NCBI RefSeq assembly: GCF_000384475.1
Contig: NZ_ARWB01000001.1
Span: 970,022 to 1,034,021 of the forward strand
Origin: Methylopila sp. M107
GTDB taxonomy: Bacteria > Pseudomonadota > Alphaproteobacteria > Rhizobiales > Methylopilaceae
Reading direction: 5' to 3'
Length of the DNA stretch: 64,000 nucleotides
Position 1 is the first letter of the stretch. Every line of letters begins with the position of its first letter. The notes beneath the pieces are model-generated. The model was given only the letters and a program-made list of their open reading frames with translations, did not search any database and was not told the DNA's origin. Positions 37,352 to 45,822 of the stretch are shown here, piece after piece. The position numbers and the translations under genes are program-made.

Positions 37352-37927
37352 ATGAGATCGTTCAACACCGCCCTGATCGCCGGCGCCTGCGCGCTCGGCG
37401 TCACGGCCACGCCGGTCGCGGTCCAGGCCGCGCCCAAGAGCCAGTCGACCGGAAATTCGGTCGCGGGCATCTCGATGAAGGACATTCAGGACGTCGGTCG
37501 CGGTTTTGGCGGCGGCGGTCGGGGCTTTGGCGGCGGTCGCGGTTTCGGCGGCGGCCGTAGCTTCGGCGGCGGCCGCGGCTGGGGCGGCGGCCGTGGCTTC
37601 GCCGGACGCGGCTGGGGCGGCCATCGCGGCGGCTGGCGCGGCGCCGGCTGGCGTGGCGGACGTGGCTGGGGCGGCGGCCGCTACGGCTACTACCGCGGCT
37701 ATCGCGGTCGCGGCTACGGCTACGCGCCCTGGGTTGCGGGCGCGGCGATCGCCGGCGTCGCGGTCGGCGCTGCGGCGTCGAGCCCCTACTATTATGACGA
37801 CGACTACTATGGCGACGAGGGCTACGCATCGCGCCGCGTTTATCGCGGGGCCGAGTGCCAGGTCATCTCGAACCGCCGCGACTATGACGGCCGTCGCGTC
37901 AGGGTGATCCGCTACCAGCCTTGCTGA
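37352..37927 (+). CDS. Gly-rich secreted protein
   Basis: A 191-residue protein with a signal peptide (residues 1-26, ends VQAAP) and a region of about 80 residues with repeating Gly-Arg motifs such as [16 protein letters not shown], Trp and Tyr scattered through it, then a short hydrophobic stretch ([17 protein letters not shown]) and a Tyr/Asp-rich end. The final YQPC and [12 protein letters not shown] contain two Cys. The family is a surface or periplasmic type common in Rhizobiales without known function. ATG at 37352 has GGAGG 7 bases upstream. Confidence 0.75.
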   Translation: MRSFNTALIAGACALGVTATPVAVQAAPKSQSTGNSVAGISMKDIQDVGRGFGGGGRGFGGGRGFGGGRSFGGGRGWGGGRGFAGRGWGGHRGGWRGAGWRGGRGWGGGRYGYYRGYRGRGYGYAPWVAGAAIAGVAVGAAASSPYYYDDDYYGDEGYASRRVYRGAECQVISNRRDYDGRRVRVIRYQPC

Positions 37928-37952
37928 TCGGCGGGATGCATCTGTCCGGAGC

Positions 37953-38882
37953 CTAGACCGCTCCAGACAGCCACAGCACGAGCGGCAGGGTCGCCATGGC
38001 GACGATCGTCTGCACCGTGATGATGGCCGACATCAATGGCGCGTCGCCCCCGAGGCGGCGCGCCAGGACGTATGCGTTGGCGGCGGTCGGCACCGCGCTC
38101 GAGATCGCCACCACAGCGAGCGCCGGACCGCTGACGCCGAACAGTTTGGCGAACCCGATCATGAGCGCGGGCATCACCAGCAGCTTCACGGCCGAGATCG
38201 CCGCGAGGTCGATCCGCGGCGTGAGCGACCGCAGGCTGAGTCCCGCGCCGACGCACAGCACGCCGACGCCGAGCGCGCCTTTGCCGAGAAGATCGAGCGT
38301 CGTCGTGAGGGGCGCGTAGAGGCTGACGCCGAGCACGTTCAGCGCGGCGCCCGCTGCGACCGACAGGATGAGCGGGTTGCGGACGATCTCCAGAATGATC
38401 TGGACGACGCTCGGCCGCTCGCCCTCGCCATTGGTGACGAGCGCGATCACGCAGAGCGCGTTGAGCAGCGGGATCATGGTCGCGACGCCGATCGCCGCGA
38501 CCGCCAGCCCCTCGACGCCGTAGAGGTCCGACGACATCGCGAGCGCGACGGAGGTCTGCCAGCGCACCGCGCCCTGAAAATGTGAACTGAAGGACGGCCC
38601 GCCGCCGCCCGACGTCCTGATCCAGAACGCGCGGGTCGCGACCATCAGTCCGGCCACGACCAGGATCGCCAGCACCATCGCGCCGCCGAGCGGGATGACG
38701 GGCGCATTGGACAGGTCCGCCCACAGCATCGTCAGGAACAGGATCGTCGGGAACAGCACGTAGTAGTTCAGCCGTTCGATCCCCTCCCACATCGGCGGCG
38801 CGAAGGTTTCTGTGCGCGCGAGCGCGAAACCGAGCGCGATGAGCAGGAAGGACGGCAGCAGCGCCTCGAAGGCCGCGATCAT
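37953..38882 (-). CDS. AEC-family transporter
   Basis: A 309-residue membrane protein with about ten helices and the pattern of the auxin efflux carrier (AEC) family: N-terminal [27 protein letters not shown], and the helix-break motif '[10 protein letters not shown]'. Bacterial members move carboxylates such as malate, but the substrate cannot be read here. The ATG at 38882 overlaps the stop of ruvX by 4 bases. Confidence 0.88.
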   Translation of the reverse strand: MIAAFEALLPSFLLIALGFALARTETFAPPMWEGIERLNYYVLFPTILFLTMLWADLSNAPVIPLGGAMVLAILVVAGLMVATRAFWIRTSGGGGPSFSSHFQGAVRWQTSVALAMSSDLYGVEGLAVAAIGVATMIPLLNALCVIALVTNGEGERPSVVQIILEIVRNPLILSVAAGAALNVLGVSLYAPLTTTLDLLGKGALGVGVLCVGAGLSLRSLTPRIDLAAISAVKLLVMPALMIGFAKLFGVSGPALAVVAISSAVPTAANAYVLARRLGGDAPLMSAIITVQTIVAMATLPLVLWLSGAV

Positions 38883-39379
38883 GTGTCGAGCGCGCTCTGG
38901 GCGGCGCGGCGCATAGCGGCCAGACGGTCGAGCGCTCCCTGCAGAATGTAGGCGGCGGCAAGCTTGTCCACGACCTCATCCCGCCGCTTCCGGCTGGCGT
39001 CGAACGAGATCAGCATCCGCTCGACCGCCGCCGTCGACAGCCGCTCGTCCCAGAACCCGATAGGCAGGTCCGTGATCCCGGCGAGGCTGCGCGCGAAGGC
39101 GCGGGTCGACTGGACGCGCGGTCCTTCCGAGCCGTCCATGTTGACAGGGAGCCCGAGGAGAATCCCGACGCATTTGCGGCTCGCCGCGACCTCGAGCATC
39201 CGGGTCGCGTCAGGCGTGAACTTCTTGCGCATGACGGTTTCGATCGGCGAGGCGACCATGCGGGCGGGGTCCGAGATCGCGAGCCCGATGGTCTTGCTGC
39301 CGAGGTCGAGCCCGATCAGCGAGCCGATCGGCGGCAGCGCCGCGACGAAGTCCTCGAAAGCTGGGTGGATGGCCGCCAT
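38879..39379 (-). CDS. ruvX: Holliday junction resolvase RuvX/YqgF
   Basis: A 166-residue YqgF-family RNase H-like protein, needed for 16S rRNA maturation and proposed as a Holliday junction resolvase. Conserved features are IGLDLGSKTIGLAISDP near residue 20, GILLGLPVNMDGSEGPRVQ, and WDERLSTAAVERML, where Asp, Glu and Asp make the nuclease centre. The ATG is at 39379. It is the first gene of a two-gene unit with the AEC transporter. Confidence 0.93.
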   Translation of the reverse strand: MAAIHPAFEDFVAALPPIGSLIGLDLGSKTIGLAISDPARMVASPIETVMRKKFTPDATRMLEVAASRKCVGILLGLPVNMDGSEGPRVQSTRAFARSLAGITDLPIGFWDERLSTAAVERMLISFDASRKRRDEVVDKLAAAYILQGALDRLAAMRRAAQSALDT

Positions 39380-39505
39380 GGGCGTCAGCTAGCACGCCGG
39401 ATCGGCCGCGCGCCATCGGCTCGGCGGAGCGCGGCGCTTGTTCTCGGCCGTCCTCCTCCTATTGTCCGGCGCATCGATTCCCCCCGACATGGAGACGCTG
39501 ACGCC

Positions 39506-40219
39506 ATGCGCATCACCTGGTACGGCCATTCGGCCTTCAAGCTCGCATTCGGCTCTTCGGTCGTTCTGATCGATCCGTTCCTGGAGAACGGGACCTTCGA
39601 CGGCGACAAGGCGAAGGCCGTCGAGGGCGCGACCCACATCCTGCTGACGCACGGCCATTTCGACCATGTCGGCGAGACCGTCGAGATCGCCAAGAAGACC
39701 GGCGCGACCGTCGTCGGCGACTTCGACCTCGTGCAGTGGCTGAACGCGCAAGGCGTCGAGAAGATCGAGCCGATGAACACCGGCGGCTCGATCAAGCTCG
39801 ACGGCTTCAAGATCACCATGACGCAGGCGCTGCACTCGTCGGGAAAGCTGCTCGACAACGGCCTGTCGATCTATCTCGGCGATCCGCACGGCCTAATCGT
39901 CGCCCCGGACGGCGAGGACGAGCCGGTGGTCTACGCCATGGGCGACACCGGCATCTTCGGCGACATGAAGCTCATCAACGAGCTCTACGCCCCGAACATC
40001 GGACTCGTGCCAATCGGCGACCGCTTCACGATGGGGGCCAAAACCGCGGCCTACGCCTGCCGGCACTTCTTCGATTTCGACCTCGTCGTGCCCTGCCACT
40101 ACGGCACGTTCCCGATCATCGACCCGTCCGCCGACCGCTTCGTCGAGTTGCTGGAGTCGCTGCGCGGAACGACCGTCAAGGTGCCGACGATCGGCGAGGA
40201 GTTCGAAGCCGAGAGCTGA
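39506..40219 (+). CDS. UPF0173-type metal-dependent hydrolase
   Basis: A 237-residue metallo-beta-lactamase-fold hydrolase of the UPF0173 family. It begins with MRITWYGHSAFKL, contains the metal motif THGHFDHVGE (HxHxDH), then His in QALHSS, Asp in 'AMGDTGIFGDMKLI' and His in PCHYGTFP. The natural substrate is unknown. The ATG at 39506 matches the family's N-terminus, while the longer in-frame start at 39365 would add an unrelated Arg-rich segment. It is a single gene, 134 bases upstream of the first RTX gene. Confidence 0.92.
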   Translation: MRITWYGHSAFKLAFGSSVVLIDPFLENGTFDGDKAKAVEGATHILLTHGHFDHVGETVEIAKKTGATVVGDFDLVQWLNAQGVEKIEPMNTGGSIKLDGFKITMTQALHSSGKLLDNGLSIYLGDPHGLIVAPDGEDEPVVYAMGDTGIFGDMKLINELYAPNIGLVPIGDRFTMGAKTAAYACRHFFDFDLVVPCHYGTFPIIDPSADRFVELLESLRGTTVKVPTIGEEFEAES

Positions 40220-40272
40220 GCCGAAAGGGCCCCCTTCGACGCACGCGACCGTGATCGCCCGAGACGCATCCG

Positions 40273-40322
40273 CCCGCGCCTTACGCGGGTAGGGCTCTCG
40301 GGGAGCGCTCGACCGCTCCCCG
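40273..40322 (+). promoter_or_regulatory. two adjacent hairpins in front of the first RTX gene
   Basis: CCCGCG and CGCGGG pair at 40273-40289, and CGGGGAGCG at 40299-40307 pairs with CGCTCCCCG at 40314-40322. They lie just 30 bases upstream of the GTG at 40354. They could end the preceding hydrolase transcript (no T-run follows) or act in the RTX leader. Only base pairing supports them. Confidence 0.4.
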
Positions 40323-40353
40323 CCGAGGCGACGACCTCAACGGGAGAACGGCA

Positions 40354-41913
40354 GTGGCGAAAATCAAGGGCACGAAGCGCGACGACTTCATCCACGTCCG
40401 GGGCGACGGCAATGTTCCGCCGTCCGGCTCGAACGAGATCGCGAAGGCGACCGACGGGGCGGACAAGATCAAGGCCGGTCGCGGCGACGACACCATCTTC
40501 GGCGGCGGCGGCGACGACGTCGCGACTTTCAACATTTCGACCGACGGCGCCGACGCGATCGACCTCGGCTCGGGGGCGGACGTCATTGAGGTCGGCGGCA
40601 AGGCTTCCGAGGTAAGGCTGACCTTCACCTCCGCGGAGGTCGGCAATGGTTCGGCGACCGATTCCAACACGCTGGCCAATCAGGACGGCGGCCTCGCCGT
40701 GCGCATGCAGGCCGAGAACAAGAACGGCGAACTCAAGGGCCCCGTCACCCGGACGGACGACGAGGGCGTAACCTTCGTCGCTGGCAAGGGCACGACTTTC
40801 GACGTCCGCGACCTCGTCTCCGGCGTCGAACGCGGCGCCGAGTTCGAGGTCGTCACGCTCGGCACGCAGGCGAGCGAGACGCTGTCCGCCGTGCATCCGT
40901 CGCGGCCTTACTACATCAACGCCGGCATGGGCGACGACACTGTGTTCGGGGGCACGGCGAACGACTTCCTCGTGGGCGGCGCCGGCGCCGACATCCTGCA
41001 GGGCGCGATGGGCGACGACAGCTTCATCGGCGGCGGCGGGAACGACACGATCATGGGCGGCAAGGGCGACGACACCGCCATCTTCGCCAACATCGCGGCC
41101 GACGGGGCCGATCAGGTCAATCTCGGCAAGGGCGACGACACCGTCGTCGTGAACGCCGCCGTCCCGACCGAAGTGCGCCTGACCTTCACCTCAGCCGAGG
41201 TCGGCAACGGCGTCGAGCTGGACTCCGATACGCTCGCCAACCAGGACGGCGGTTTCGCCGTGCGGATGCAGGCCGAGGACGGGTCAGACGGCCTCACCGG
41301 GGCCGTCAGCCGGATCGAGGACGAAAGCGTGACCTTCGTGGCGGGCGCAGGCGTCAAGTTCGACGTCCGCGATCTCGTCTCCGGGACTGCGCGCGGCGAC
41401 GATTTCGAGGTCGTGACGCTCGGGTCCAAGAACGACGACACGCTCGAAGCCGTCCAGAACGAGCGTCCGTACTACATCAACGCCGGGATGGGCGACGACA
41501 CGGTCACGGGCGGCGAGGCGGCGGACTTCCTCGTCGGCGGCGCCGGGAACGACGTGCTGGACGGAGGCAAAGGCGCGGACAGCTTCATCGGCGGCCTAGG
41601 CGCAGACACGTTCCACTTCTCGACCAAACTGGGCTCTGGCAACGTCGACGCGCTGCTCGACTTTTCGGCCCTGGACGACACGATCAGCCTCGACAAGGGC
41701 GTGTTCAAGGGAATCGGCAAGGGCGATCTCGACGACGACGCCTTCGTGATCGGAACGGAAGCGACGAACGGCGACCACCGGATCATCTACGATCAGGCGT
41801 CCGGTACGCTGTTCTACGACCGGGACGGCTCCGGCGGGAAATACGACGCGGTCGCCTTCGCCAAGGTCGCCGCCGGAACGGCCCTGACGGAAGACGATTT
41901 CCTGATCGCCTGA
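40354..41913 (+). CDS. RTX-type calcium-binding protein, internal duplication
   Basis: A 519-residue protein made almost wholly of glycine-rich calcium-binding nonapeptide blocks (for example GDDTIFGGGGDD and GGAGNDVLDGG) and beta segments. A unit of about 187 residues is duplicated: LTFTSAEVGNG occurs near 40621 and again near 41182, with RPYYINAGMGDDTV closing each copy. The last 110 residues, with DHRIIYDQASGTLFYDRDGS and ending in FLIA, match the C-terminal domain of M10/serralysin-like secreted proteins and probably direct type I secretion. No signal peptide or enzyme domain is seen. No secretion genes are in the window. GTG start with GGAG upstream. Confidence 0.85.
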   Translation: MAKIKGTKRDDFIHVRGDGNVPPSGSNEIAKATDGADKIKAGRGDDTIFGGGGDDVATFNISTDGADAIDLGSGADVIEVGGKASEVRLTFTSAEVGNGSATDSNTLANQDGGLAVRMQAENKNGELKGPVTRTDDEGVTFVAGKGTTFDVRDLVSGVERGAEFEVVTLGTQASETLSAVHPSRPYYINAGMGDDTVFGGTANDFLVGGAGADILQGAMGDDSFIGGGGNDTIMGGKGDDTAIFANIAADGADQVNLGKGDDTVVVNAAVPTEVRLTFTSAEVGNGVELDSDTLANQDGGFAVRMQAEDGSDGLTGAVSRIEDESVTFVAGAGVKFDVRDLVSGTARGDDFEVVTLGSKNDDTLEAVQNERPYYINAGMGDDTVTGGEAADFLVGGAGNDVLDGGKGADSFIGGLGADTFHFSTKLGSGNVDALLDFSALDDTISLDKGVFKGIGKGDLDDDAFVIGTEATNGDHRIIYDQASGTLFYDRDGSGGKYDAVAFAKVAAGTALTEDDFLIA

Positions 41914-41934
41914 CGGCGGAGATGCGATTGCGGA

Positions 41935-41962
41935 CGGGGTCGGCGGCAAGCCGGCCCCGTTT
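41935..41962 (+). terminator. hairpin terminator after the first RTX gene
   Basis: CGGGGTCGGC (41935-41944) pairs with GCCGGCCCCG (41950-41959) with one wobble pair and is followed by TTT. It lies 20 bases after the RTX stop and before gatC. Confidence 0.65.
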
Positions 41963-42066
41963 CGCGTTCAGACAGAACGTTGCCGCTCGGCGCGGCCCCA
42001 TGTTAAAGCCGCCGCGCCCTGAAACGTCGCGCGTCGCGGCCGCCGCGGGGCGCGCAAGGGCCAAAG

Positions 42067-42354
42067 ATGTCTGTCGACGAAAACACCGTCCGCCGCGTCG
42101 CGCGGCTCGCGCGCATCGCGGTCGACGACGGCGAGGTGACGAAGCTCAAGGGTGAGCTCGACGCGATCCTCTCCTTCGTCGAGGAACTCTCGGCGCTCGA
42201 CGTCGAGGGCGTCGAGCCGATGACGAGCGTCATCCCGGCATCCGCGAGACTGCGCGACGACGTCGTCAACGACGGCGAGGTCGCCGAGAAGGTGCTGGCG
42301 AACGCGCCGGCGCGCGAGGCGGATTTCTACGTCGTGCCCAAGGTCGTCGAATGA
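42067..42354 (+). CDS. gatC: Asp/Glu-tRNA amidotransferase subunit C
   Basis: A 95-residue GatC protein, the small subunit that wraps GatA and GatB together in the amidotransferase that converts Glu-tRNA(Gln) and Asp-tRNA(Asn) to Gln- and Asn-tRNA. The typical [17 protein letters not shown] start, '[20 protein letters not shown]' and the end '[13 protein letters not shown]' are present. The ATG is at 42067. It lies 193 bases before gatA, and that gap is mostly a palindromic repeat. Confidence 0.95.
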   Translation: MSVDENTVRRVARLARIAVDDGEVTKLKGELDAILSFVEELSALDVEGVEPMTSVIPASARLRDDVVNDGEVAEKVLANAPAREADFYVVPKVVE

Positions 42355-42370
42355 GCGCCGCTCACGCGCC

Positions 42371-42510
42371 CTTTTTCCCCTCTACCCTTGAGGGAGAGGG
42401 TAGGGTGAGGGGTGGCGGCGGCGCCCGTTCCGGAAAATTCTCCGCCATCACCCCTCATCCGACTGAAGCCTGCGGCTTCGGCCACCTTCTCCCTCAACGG
42501 GAGAAGGGAA
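42371..42510. repeat. palindromic repeat in the gatC-gatA gap
   Basis: Bases 42371-42510 have long near-complementary arms rich in CCCTCTC and GAGAGGG: TCTACCCTTGAGGGAGAGGG on the left matches CCTTCTCCCTCAACGGGAGA on the right when reversed, with internal AGGGTGAGGGGTGG against CCATCACCCCTCATCC. This family of BIME-like elements is frequent between genes in Hyphomicrobiales. It has no open reading frame worth calling. Confidence 0.8.
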
Positions 42511-42547
42511 GAGCGCCCGACCTTCGCCCGTTCAACCTTAGAATCCG

Positions 42548-44023
42548 ATGACCGATCTCCTCGACTTCACTTTCGCCGAAGCCCGCAAGAAGCTGGCGGA
42601 CAAGGAATTTTCGGCCGTCGATCTCACGAAGGCTTATGTTCAGGCCATTGAGGCGGCGCGGGGGCTCAACGCCTATGTGCTGGAGACGCCCGAGATCGCG
42701 CTGGAACGCGCCGCGGCCTCCGACGCGCGCATCGCCAAGGGCGAGGCCGGGCCGCTGGAGGGCCTGCCGCTCGGCGTGAAGGACCTCTATTGCACCGAGG
42801 GCGTGCGCACGACGGCGTGCTCGAAAATCCTCGGCGACTTCACGCCGCCTTACGAGAGCCATGTGACCGCGAAGATGCGCGCCGACGGCGCGGTCATGCT
42901 CGGCAAGCTCAACAATGACGAGTTCGCCATGGGCTCGTCGAACGAGACCTCGGCGTTCGGGACCGTGACGAATCCCTGGCGCCGCAAGGGTTCTGACGCC
43001 GCGCTGGTCGCCGGCGGCTCGTCCGGCGGCTCGTCAGCCGCGGTCGCGGCCCGCATCGCGCTGGGCGCGACTGCGACCGACACAGGCGGCTCCATCCGCC
43101 AGCCCGCCGCCTTCACCGGCACGGTCGGGGTCAAGCCGACCTATGGCCGCTGCTCGCGCTGGGGCATCGTCGCCTTCGCGTCCTCGCTCGACCAGGCCGG
43201 CCCGATCGCCCGCGACGTCCGCGACGCCGCGATCCTGCTCGGCTCCATGGCGGGCTTCGACAAGCGCGACTCGACCTCGGTGGATCGTCCGGTCCCGAAC
43301 TACGAGGCGGCGGTCGGACGCTCCGTGAAGGGGCTGAAGATTGGCGTGCCGAAGGAATACCGGGTCGAGGGCATGCCGGCCGAGATCGAGAAACTCTGGT
43401 CGAACGGCGCGGAGGCGTTGAAGGCCGCCGGCGCCGAAATCGTCGAGGTCTCGCTGCCGCACACCAAATACGCTCTGCCGGCCTATTACATCGTGGCGCC
43501 GGCCGAGGCGTCTTCGAACCTCGCGCGCTATGACGGCGTGCGCTACGGCGCGCGGGTCGCGGGCCGCGACGTCACCGAGATGTACGAGAACACCCGCGCG
43601 GCGGGCTTCGGCCCGGAGGTGCGCCGCCGCATCATGATCGGCGCCTATGTGCTCTCCGCCGGTTACTACGACGCCTATTACGTCCGCGCCCAGAAAGTGC
43701 GCACTCTGATCAAGCGCGACTTCGAGACCGTGTTCGAGGCCGGCGTCGACGCGATCCTGACGCCCGCGACGCCCTCAGCCGCCTTCGGCGTCGGCGAGAT
43801 GGCGAACGCCTCGCCGGTCGAGATGTATCTGAACGACGTCTTCACCGTGACGGTGAACATGGCGGGGCTGCCAGGCGTCGCGGTTCCGGCTGGGCTTTCG
43901 AGCGAAGGGCTGCCGCTCGCGCTGCAGCTCATCGGCCGGCCGTTCGACGAGGAGACGCTGTTCTCGACAAGTTCCGTGATCGAGGACGCCTTCGGCCGCT
44001 TTCAGCCAGAGCGCTGGTGGTGA
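42548..44023 (+). CDS. gatA: Asp/Glu-tRNA amidotransferase subunit A
   Basis: A 491-residue amidase-signature glutaminase subunit. It releases ammonia from glutamine or asparagine and passes it to GatB. The Ser-cis-Ser-Lys triad can be placed at K78 ([10 protein letters not shown]), S158 in [10 protein letters not shown] and S182 in [13 protein letters not shown], with the usual 24-residue spacing. The ATG at 42548 begins with [16 protein letters not shown]. It overlaps the chorismate mutase gene by 4 bases. gatB lies 3.8 kb further on, separated by the kinase and second RTX genes. Confidence 0.97.
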   Translation: MTDLLDFTFAEARKKLADKEFSAVDLTKAYVQAIEAARGLNAYVLETPEIALERAAASDARIAKGEAGPLEGLPLGVKDLYCTEGVRTTACSKILGDFTPPYESHVTAKMRADGAVMLGKLNNDEFAMGSSNETSAFGTVTNPWRRKGSDAALVAGGSSGGSSAAVAARIALGATATDTGGSIRQPAAFTGTVGVKPTYGRCSRWGIVAFASSLDQAGPIARDVRDAAILLGSMAGFDKRDSTSVDRPVPNYEAAVGRSVKGLKIGVPKEYRVEGMPAEIEKLWSNGAEALKAAGAEIVEVSLPHTKYALPAYYIVAPAEASSNLARYDGVRYGARVAGRDVTEMYENTRAAGFGPEVRRRIMIGAYVLSAGYYDAYYVRAQKVRTLIKRDFETVFEAGVDAILTPATPSAAFGVGEMANASPVEMYLNDVFTVTVNMAGLPGVAVPAGLSSEGLPLALQLIGRPFDEETLFSTSSVIEDAFGRFQPERWW

Positions 44024-44322
44024 GCGATCGCCCGACCTACGCCTCGATGGACGAGGTGCGCGCCGCGATCGACGCTCTCGACGAGACGCTGATGCCGCTG
44101 ATGGCGGCGCGCGCGCATTGCATCGCGGAGGCCGCCCGCATCAAGGGCGATCCGGATGAGGCGCTGGTGCAGTGGCGCGTCGATGAGGTCGCCGCTCATG
44201 CGCGGGAGCTTGCGGCCGGGCAGGACATGGACCCCGACCTCGCCGAAAAGCTTTGGCGTGCGATGATGGGCGAATTTATTGCGCATGAGCGTAAGCTCAT
44301 GGAGGAAGCGGCCGCCCGATAA
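44020..44322 (+). CDS. chorismate mutase family protein
   Basis: A 100-residue all-helical protein of the AroQ chorismate mutase type (isochorismate-pyruvate lyase-like family). It shows '[33 protein letters not shown]' and the C-terminal '[16 protein letters not shown]'. In active mutases, Arg and Lys residues of helix 1 and helix 2 bind chorismate; the Lys in IKGD and Arg in AARAH are candidates. The GTG start overlaps gatA by 4 bases, so the pair is coupled; this gatA-chorismate mutase arrangement occurs in relatives. Chorismate to prephenate is the expected reaction. Confidence 0.8.
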   Translation: MSDRPTYASMDEVRAAIDALDETLMPLMAARAHCIAEAARIKGDPDEALVQWRVDEVAAHARELAAGQDMDPDLAEKLWRAMMGEFIAHERKLMEEAAAR

Positions 44323-44376
44323 ATCAGCTATCGATTACCGAGCTGATCCAGATACCGGCCTTTGAGCTCCCCCAAG

Positions 44377-45480
44377 ATGACCGATTCTTCCGACCCGTCG
44401 ACGCCCAGCTCGATCGAGGAGCTTGCGGCGACGCCAGAGCTCGCCGAAGCGCTGGCGTCGGACAGGTTCAAGCAGTTTCTCGACCACATGCCGATCGCGA
44501 TCGCGGTCGGCGAGAGCGATCGCGGCGGCGCCGAACGGATCGTCTACGTCAATCATGAGGCCGAACTGATCCTGACCACTGCGGCCTCCGATCTCGAAGG
44601 CGCCGAATGGTCAGCGCTCGACGGCAAGGTCAGAAGCGCCGAGGGCCGGGCGATCGGCGAGGCGCTCATCGGCGACGACCCTCCGAACGGCGTATTCGAG
44701 GTCGTGTCGAATGAGGGACCCAACCGGCTGATCGAGATCCAGTCCGCGACCGTGTCGGACGAAAAGGAGAGCTCCCGCTTCCGGCTCGTCGCGCTGATCG
44801 ACGTGACCGAGCGGGACGCGCCGCAGCGCGAGGCGTTCGAGGCGCAGCTGCGCGACAAGGACGTGCTGCTGCGCGAAATCCAGCACCGCGTAAAGAACAA
44901 CCTGCAGATCATCACGGCGCTGATCCGCATGGAGGCGCGCCGCGCCGGAACGCAGATCGGGACGGGTCCGTTCGAGCGGCTGGCGGGCCGGATCGAAGCG
45001 CTCGGCCTGCTCTACCGCCAGCTCGCGGCGCAGGACCGGGGCTCGGAGGAGGTCGATCTCGGGGCCTATCTCAGCCAGATCGGCGCCGAGACGCTGAAAG
45101 GCCAGGCGAGCGAGGGCGTCCGGCTCGACTCCCAGGTCGAGGCCATCGAAACCAGGCTCGAGGTCGCGATGCCGGTCGGGCTGCTGGTGAACGAGCTGCT
45201 GACCAACTCGCTGAAATACGCCTTCCAAGGGCGCAACGAGGGCGTGCTGACGCTCAAATGCCTAAAGGAGGGCGACGGCGAATGCGTCGTCACCGTCGCG
45301 GACGACGGCGTCGGCATGGCCGCGGGCGCGTCATGGCCGCAGCCCGGCAAGCTCGGCGCACTGATGGTGCGCTCGCTCGAGGACAGCACGGGCGGCAAGG
45401 TGGAAGTAACCGCGCCGGGCGAGGGCGGCGTCTCGACCACGATCAGGTTTCCGTTGAGGGCAGGCGCGGCTCGCCGGTGA
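44377..45480 (+). CDS. HisKA_2-type sensor histidine kinase with PAS-like domain
   Basis: A 367-residue soluble kinase. A PAS-like sensory region covers about residues 28-145 ('FLDHMPIAIAVGESD' at the start). The dimerisation and phosphoacceptor segment is LLREIQHRVKNNLQIITALI with His170, typical of the HisKA_2 (HWE-like) group. The ATPase domain follows with NELLTNSLKYAF (N box) and VADDGVGM (G1). No membrane segment is seen, so it senses a cytoplasmic signal. No cognate response regulator is adjacent. A TTG five codons upstream (44362) is a possible alternative start. It is 342 bases ahead of an RTX gene. Confidence 0.88.
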   Translation: MTDSSDPSTPSSIEELAATPELAEALASDRFKQFLDHMPIAIAVGESDRGGAERIVYVNHEAELILTTAASDLEGAEWSALDGKVRSAEGRAIGEALIGDDPPNGVFEVVSNEGPNRLIEIQSATVSDEKESSRFRLVALIDVTERDAPQREAFEAQLRDKDVLLREIQHRVKNNLQIITALIRMEARRAGTQIGTGPFERLAGRIEALGLLYRQLAAQDRGSEEVDLGAYLSQIGAETLKGQASEGVRLDSQVEAIETRLEVAMPVGLLVNELLTNSLKYAFQGRNEGVLTLKCLKEGDGECVVTVADDGVGMAAGASWPQPGKLGALMVRSLEDSTGGKVEVTAPGEGGVSTTIRFPLRAGAARR

Positions 45481-45822
45481 TCGGGCAGTCGGACGTCGCG
45501 TCTCCGACGGATCTCACGAGATTTCAGGGAAACGCTCGATCCGACTGAGAGCCTTGAGCCGGGGCTGGCGATTTCCAGCGGCGTTTCATGACGGAAGCGG
45601 TGTCAGCACACCGAACGCGTCCGACCGCGCCGTACTCTGCCGACGGCTCCTGACAACCCGATTGAGATTTACGCGGACGGTTGAATCCATTTGATTGATG
45701 CTATCGACGGGCGTTAGTTTTCAACTGACAGGTTCGGAACAGCAGTACGATTACATTTCGCGTGAGCCTAGTGTGCCCAATATTGGGCCAGTGATCGCAA
45801 TACGAAAACCCGGAGCGGGTCC
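45481..45822. other. 342-base intergenic region, kinase to second RTX gene
   Basis: No open frame of use was seen here. The stretch 45655-45800 is notably AT-richer than the surroundings and holds a 12-base palindrome at 45776-45787. I see no convincing minus-35/minus-10 pair; TTGAAT at 45681 and CTATCG at 45701 are only 14 bases apart. It probably carries the promoter of the second RTX gene. Confidence 0.6.
45776..45787. promoter_or_regulatory. palindrome CCCAATATTGGG ahead of the second RTX gene
   Basis: A perfect 12-base palindrome, centred about 42 bases upstream of the ATG at 45823, in an AT-rich patch. The placement fits an operator near a promoter. No regulator family can be named from this alone. 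Confidence 0.35.

Noticed and set aside
45681-45706. TTGAAT...CTATCG as a promoter of the second RTX gene
   Set aside because: Only 14 bases separate the hexamers; 16-18 are needed.
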